From the NCBI GenBank assembly GCA_947424995.1, contig CANDYO010000016.1, forward strand, positions 1-19,014: 19,014 nucleotides of DNA. Reading direction: 5' to 3'. Position 1 is the stretch's first letter. Each line of letters opens with the position of its first letter. The stretch is from Rickettsiales bacterium (GTDB lineage Bacteria > Pseudomonadota > Alphaproteobacteria > Rickettsiales > CANDYO01). A program made the position numbers and the translations under genes. Shown piece after piece: positions 15,817 to 19,014 of this stretch. The notes beneath the pieces were generated by a model that was not told where the DNA came from, made no database searches, and worked only from the letters and a program-made list of their open reading frames with translations.

Positions 15817-15889
15817 TTAAAATGAATCTTAATGGTTGTAGTTTATAGATGAGTAATAGTAATAAAGATTGTATCTAGTCATAAAATGC

Positions 15890-16031
15890 CGTCATCTTTG
15901 GACAAGCGTAAGCAAAGTCCGAGGATCCAGATTAATTCTCTTTCAACAGCAAGTAAAATACTACCTCACAAAGAGATTTTAACTGGATTCTCGTCACGCC
16001 TTCGCCAAGGCTACGGCGGACAAGAATGACG
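15890..16031. repeat. Large palindromic intergenic element, copy D
   Basis: This 142-bp imperfect palindrome has outer ends CGTCAT (15890-15895) and ATGACG (16026-16031). The inner arms at 15925-15943 and 15970-15988 match at 16 of 19 positions when one is reverse-complemented (ATCCAG...CTCTTT). Side hairpins include GGAC...GTCC and GCCTT-CGCC-AAGGC. It lies between merR and recG. No gene or RNA signature is seen in the rest of this gap (15817-16101). Confidence 0.78.
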
Positions 16032-16101
16032 TCGCACGCTAAAATATCTAGCATAACAACTTTCTATATATTGACGTACTCTACCACCCACTCCACCATC
16101 T

Positions 16102-16434
16102 TCACAGCAAGAATTTCATTAACCTAGACTTTGCTTCCAACAATTTATCTCTAATTTTTTCTAATGGATTTGATTGGTTAGACGTATTTTTTAAATAACT
16201 AATGGCGTCTTTAATACTATAATTTTCAGTGTATAATAAATATTTAATTTGCTCTAAAAGCTTAATATTTTCTGGCGAATAATAGCGCCTATTATTATAT
16301 TTAACTGGCTTAAGGATGGTAAAATTTTCTTGCCAAAATCTAATTACGTGCGAAGATATTCCTAAAATTTCTGATACTTCCCCAATAGTCCTTAATGCAT
16401 TGTCAGCTTTCTCTCTTGGAGCAGGATTATTCAT
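16102..16434 (-). CDS. MerR-family small transcriptional regulator
   Basis: The 110-aa protein has one MerR-type winged HTH: RTIGEVSEILGISSHVIRFWQENF (read as IGEVSEILGISSHVIRFWQ) is the HTH, followed by the wing NNRRYYSPENIKLLEQIKYLLY and a short coiled coil for dimerisation. No effector domain or metal-binding cysteines are present, so the inducer is unknown. A merR-type gene directly after ihfA is a conserved arrangement in many alphaproteobacteria. Here the start overlaps the ihfA stop by 8 nt (ATGAATAA), implying translational coupling. It is the last gene of the comEC-ihfA-merR run. Confidence 0.88.
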   Translation of the reverse strand: MNNPAPREKADNALRTIGEVSEILGISSHVIRFWQENFTILKPVKYNNRRYYSPENIKLLEQIKYLLYTENYSIKDAISYLKNTSNQSNPLEKIRDKLLEAKSRLMKFLL

Positions 16435-16714
16435 TGACCAACCGTTTTAATTGATTAGAAGGATGAAAGCTTACCACTTTACGAGCATCAATTACAACGT
16501 CCGCTAAAGTATTAAGGTCTCTCCCCATTCTTTGCTGTTTCTCTTTAACATAAAAACTACCAAAATTTGGTATCTTTACCGATCCATCTTGAGCCGCATG
16601 TTTGGTTATATTATCAAATACGCTATCTACAATATCTTGAGCGATGCTAACTGGAATACCTATTTCATAGAAAATAGTTTTTGCTAAAGTATTTTTAGTG
16701 ATTGTTTTGTCCAT
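16427..16714 (-). CDS. ihfA: Integration host factor alpha / HU-family DNA-bending protein
   Basis: The 95-aa protein is a full-length HU/IHF fold. Helices 1-2 are at 1-40, then GSVKIPNFGSFYVKEKQQRMGR leads into the DNA-binding beta-arm, and VVSFHPSNQLKRLVNE closes it. Context (merR partner) and length favour the IHF-alpha branch. It is odd that the arm tip reads GRDLNTLAD where IHF and HU normally have GRNPxTG: the intercalating Pro is Leu68 and the Asn before it is Asp67. The protein may bend DNA less sharply or be a lineage variant. Its start lies 10 nt after the comEC stop and its end overlaps merR, so it is part of an operon. The ribosome-binding site is weak. Confidence 0.88.
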   Translation of the reverse strand: MDKTITKNTLAKTIFYEIGIPVSIAQDIVDSVFDNITKHAAQDGSVKIPNFGSFYVKEKQQRMGRDLNTLADVVIDARKVVSFHPSNQLKRLVNE

Positions 16715-16724
16715 ATTTATGTCT

Positions 16725-18632
16725 TTATTTTATGTAAAGTAAACTTGTTCCAACATTGCCCGTTATCACTTGCTGAACTATGTTATCTTTCAATATTTCA
16801 ATTTCTATAGTTTCTAAATTTATTCTGACTTGATAATTATATTTATGCAAGTAACATTTTTGTTTATCACATATAAGCTGATCAGATTTTATTTGAGAGT
16901 AACGCCAAGAACTCACCGCTCCAAGTTGATTAATCAGTAATTGCTTTTTGAATTTACCCAAAGGCTTGGTTACGAAAATCAACCGATTATCCTGATCTAA
17001 AACTGCAACAATCTTTTTTTGCCAATCCACAAAAATATCAGCTTTAATAACAAATGATTGTAGAATTATCCCTAATAAAATTATCATGCCCCCAATAAAT
17101 CTTATTCTTGTCTGCCATAAGCAAAACCATAACATTCCAAAAACTATAATCAGCAAATTAAGATCAGTTATTTTAGCGAAAGCGGTCACTGAATAAGGTA
17201 AGACAGCTATGTAATGAGCAATCTTAAGCATTAAATCGATTCCATATTTCATTAGAGCCAAACTCAAAAACTCTAAATGAAATGGATAAAGCAAAAATGT
17301 TAGTACTACCAAAGGCATTAGCCAAAAAGAGGTTATTGGAACTGCTAGTAAATTAGCCAATATACTATAATTAGATGATTGGCTAAAATGATATAAAGAA
17401 AATGGAGCTGTAGCGAGTCCAGCAATTAGTGAAGCAAAGCTTACACTGAGAAAATAAAATAAGATTTTTTGGATGAAGCTAAATTCTGCAAAGTTAAATT
17501 TCAATTTACTAAAAATCTCAAAGCAAGCAATAAGCGCGAGCACTGCAGCAAAAGACATTTGAAAACTAGGGTGAATGATGTTTTCTGGAGTAATCAATAA
17601 AATAATTGTAGCAGCTAGTGCAATCGCTCTCATTGGATTAGAGGTACGATCGATTATAATCGCAATAATAATCATGCTGCTCATTATAAAAGCTCTAATA
17701 GCTGCTACTTCCATCCCAGAAATAAGCAAATATCCAAGGCTTCCAAGCAAAGCTATCAAAGCTGCTATTTTTTTACAATGAATATTTAAAGCTACTGCTT
17801 CAACTGAGTTCAATAGAAACCTACTACTGAAGAAAAAAATCGCCGCCACTAAGCTTAAATGCATTCCTGAGACCGAAAGAATATGAGCAAGACCAGTGGC
17901 TCTTAAATCTTTTAGCACTTGCTTATCAATATTACTATATTCGTTAAGCATAAGGGCCGTCGCTATACTACCATAATAGCTACCAATAGCGTTATTTACT
18001 CTGGTTTGAATATTATTGCGCAAATAATTAAGTTTGCCCGAGAAGGAGGCTCTATCTTCTTTTATAATAGTAAAGCTGGATACACTATAACCAACCGCAC
18101 CAATTTGCTTAAAATAAGCGTCACGAGCAAAATCATAGCTATTATCAAGATATGGCTGCATTGGCTTGCTTAATATTGCGTTTAATTTAACATAATCGTC
18201 AATCTTAGCATCATTTAAACTAGTTCTAACCGTTAAACGAATTTTTTTAGGAGTCTCTTCTCTTAAAAGTTTTTTTATACTTATATTACTAAGCAATAAT
18301 TTATAACCATGCTCTAGCGGAGCAATATTATCTATCTGCCCCTTTAAGCGAACGAATTGTTCATCAAATTTAATGATAGGAGCATCGATAATTTTTATCC
18401 TTGCTTGAATGGATAATAGACCAATCAAGATACAGCAAATACTAGCTATAATTAGCCTTAGCCAAAGCTGTAAACTATAAAACCTAATAGTTAGCAATGT
18501 GATAATTGAGGAAATTAATAGTAGATAGTTTATTGGCTGTAGCTTAAACCCAATCAGGATACCTACAGCAATAAATACTGGGATCCAGCAGGGTAGTTGT
18601 ATCCTTTCCTTTTCTAGAAAGCCAACTAACAT
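16725..18632 (-). CDS. comEC: ComEC/Rec2-family DNA-uptake channel protein
   Basis: The 635-aa polytopic membrane protein has an N-terminal membrane pair and an OB-like soluble region at about 85-195 (LKGQIDNIAPLEHGYKLLL, PYLDNSYDFARDAYF). The Competence domain follows, with the signature HILSVSGMHLSLVA (250-263) and some eight to ten membrane helices up to about 515. The last ~115 residues are soluble, without the HxHxDH metallo-beta-lactamase motif that longer ComEC proteins carry; absence of that domain is common in alphaproteobacterial homologues. ComEC conducts single-stranded DNA across the inner membrane in transformation. Whether this bacterium takes up DNA cannot be told from here. 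It is followed by ihfA after 10 nt and lies downstream of the tRNA on the same strand. Confidence 0.9.
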   Translation of the reverse strand: MLVGFLEKERIQLPCWIPVFIAVGILIGFKLQPINYLLLISSIITLLTIRFYSLQLWLRLIIASICCILIGLLSIQARIKIIDAPIIKFDEQFVRLKGQIDNIAPLEHGYKLLLSNISIKKLLREETPKKIRLTVRTSLNDAKIDDYVKLNAILSKPMQPYLDNSYDFARDAYFKQIGAVGYSVSSFTIIKEDRASFSGKLNYLRNNIQTRVNNAIGSYYGSIATALMLNEYSNIDKQVLKDLRATGLAHILSVSGMHLSLVAAIFFFSSRFLLNSVEAVALNIHCKKIAALIALLGSLGYLLISGMEVAAIRAFIMSSMIIIAIIIDRTSNPMRAIALAATIILLITPENIIHPSFQMSFAAVLALIACFEIFSKLKFNFAEFSFIQKILFYFLSVSFASLIAGLATAPFSLYHFSQSSNYSILANLLAVPITSFWLMPLVVLTFLLYPFHLEFLSLALMKYGIDLMLKIAHYIAVLPYSVTAFAKITDLNLLIIVFGMLWFCLWQTRIRFIGGMIILLGIILQSFVIKADIFVDWQKKIVAVLDQDNRLIFVTKPLGKFKKQLLINQLGAVSSWRYSQIKSDQLICDKQKCYLHKYNYQVRINLETIEIEILKDNIVQQVITGNVGTSLLYIK

Positions 18633-18647
18633 ACTACAGCATTTCCC

Positions 18648-18703
18648 GCGTCACCTTGGGCGAGGACTTTAGTCCTAGACCTTAGGATCTTATGAAGTGA
18701 CGC
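18648..18703. repeat. Palindromic element, copy E
   Basis: GCGTCAC (18648-18654) and GTGACGC (18697-18703) are perfect inverted repeats enclosing a 42-bp interior with AGGACTTTAGTCCT, itself a palindrome. It lies between the tRNA-Ile2 gene and comEC, 15 bp upstream of the comEC start, so it would be part of the comEC leader if transcription continues from the tRNA. Confidence 0.7.
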
Positions 18704-18712
18704 TATTTTAAG

Positions 18713-18789
18713 TGGTGGGCCCGGTAGGACTTGAACCTACGACCCCGCCGTTATGAGCGGCGTGTTCTAACCAACTGAACTACAGGCCC
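18713..18789 (-). tRNA. tRNA-Ile2 (anticodon CAU, lysidine-modified type)
   Basis: On the minus strand the 77-nt sequence folds as a canonical tRNA: acceptor GGGCCTG/CGGGCCC with one G-U, D-arm GTTC...GAAC, anticodon stem CGCCG/CGGCG with loop CTCATAA (anticodon CAT), variable loop GGGTC, T-arm GTAGG-TTCAAGT-CCTAC, discriminator A and encoded CCA (18713-18715). CAT could mean initiator Met, elongator Met or Ile2. The strong resemblance to bacterial tRNA-Ile2 sequences (TTCAG...AGAACACGCCG...CTCATAA), and the lack of the initiator's unpaired first position, favour Ile2, whose C34 is converted to lysidine by TilS to read AUA. Confidence 0.93.
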
Positions 18790-18811
18790 CTTTTTCTCAA
18801 AAGAAGCTAAA

Positions 18812-18840
18812 TTTATATCGTTCTAATGATTATTTGTCTA
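18812..18840 (-). promoter_or_regulatory. Sigma70 promoter of the tRNA-Ile2 gene
   Basis: On the minus strand TAGACA (18840-18835) is followed after exactly 17 nt by TATAAA (18817-18812), matching five of six positions in each consensus box. It lies 22 nt upstream of the mature tRNA 5' end, the usual distance for a tRNA promoter. Confidence 0.65.
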
Positions 18841-18863
18841 GTATAAAATGCTATTATTATAAG
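18834..18863 (+). promoter_or_regulatory. Possible divergent plus-strand promoter
   Basis: TTGTCT (18834-18839) and TATAAG (18858-18863) are 18 nt apart on the plus strand. The -35 box shares bases with that of the tRNA promoter on the other strand, so this may be a divergent pair. In such AT-rich DNA a chance match is possible. Confidence 0.25.
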
Positions 18864-18927
18864 AATTTATTAGATAAGAAATTGTTTTATATAAATTGGC
18901 TACGAATACAACGTAAGGTCGTCATAT

Positions 18928-19014
18928 ATGGACGCCGCGGTGAATGCAATAAAAATATTTCAACAAGCTCAGACTTTTAGGACTAATAGAAGCGGTCATA
19001 TATTCGGTATCTAA
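18928..19014 (+). CDS. Possible 28-aa ORF at the right edge
   Basis: An ATG at 18928 opens a 28-codon frame beginning MDAAVNAIKIFQQAQTF and closing with TAA at the last base of the window. It is preceded by AAGG at 18915-18918, 9 nt before the ATG, and by a weak promoter candidate. The frame is higher in GC than its surroundings at first. It could be a tiny real protein, a remnant of a larger degraded gene, or chance. I recognise no family. Confidence 0.25.
   Translation: MDAAVNAIKIFQQAQTFRTNRSGHIFGI

Noticed and set aside
18713..18789. Reading the CAU tRNA as initiator or elongator tRNA-Met
   Set aside because: The first acceptor pair is formed, unlike initiator tRNA, and stem sequences resemble bacterial tRNA-Ile2; elongator Met is not fully excluded.
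1..19014. CRISPR array, prophage, transposase, toxin-antitoxin or defence cassette
   Set aside because: No regularly spaced repeats, integrase, transposase or recognisable toxin/antitoxin pair was found on either strand.

Overview
The window is AT-rich, densely coded bacterial chromosome and most likely comes from an intracellular alphaproteobacterium of the order Rickettsiales (probably Rickettsiaceae or a close relative). Three things point there: the codon and base bias; the gene set (a rickettsia-like small SppA, an ihfA-merR pair typical of alphaproteobacteria, a ComEC without the metallo-beta-lactamase domain); and a family of intergenic palindromic elements whose ends read roughly GCGTCATCC...GGATGACGC. 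The order-level placement is inference. I cannot name a genus.

Left part, 1-7120, almost all plus strand. A large membrane protein with ankyrin-like repeats enters from the left edge. It stops early at a C5 run (2011-2015), but the reading frame continues for 102 more codons one frame over, so it is a frameshifted gene or a sequencing error. A 38-codon LptM/YifL-type lipoprotein gene (minus, 2363-2479) lies back to back with a TlpA-like thioredoxin. The thioredoxin is followed 8 nt later by a half-size SppA-type S49 peptidase, then grpE. Next come a small secreted Lys/Ala/Pro-rich protein and an outer-membrane beta-barrel protein in one operon that ends in a strong terminator. A second, paralogous barrel gene follows with its own promoter and long leader. 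A 108-residue orphan protein (minus, 7228-7554) sits beyond it.

Middle part, 7887-13630, plus strand: rplS (L19), a complete thiamine/TPP ABC importer (thiB-thiP-thiQ with overlapping genes), ruvA and ispH. ruvA is bracketed by two related palindromic elements whose right halves match, while their central segment is in opposite orientation.

Right part, 13732-18789, minus strand: recG alone, then tRNA-Ile2(CAU), comEC, ihfA and merR reading in one direction. The last three look like an operon. The IHF-alpha homologue lacks the usual DNA-intercalating proline. The right edge holds a divergent-looking promoter region and a 28-codon ORF of doubtful status.

Most of the window is housekeeping: chaperone, ribosome, recombination, isoprenoid synthesis and cofactor import. 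I see no CRISPR, phage, transposase or defence cassette. The parts worth a second look are the frameshifted ankyrin/membrane gene, the tiny LptM gene, the flipped-core palindromes, the atypical IHF arm and the orphan small proteins.
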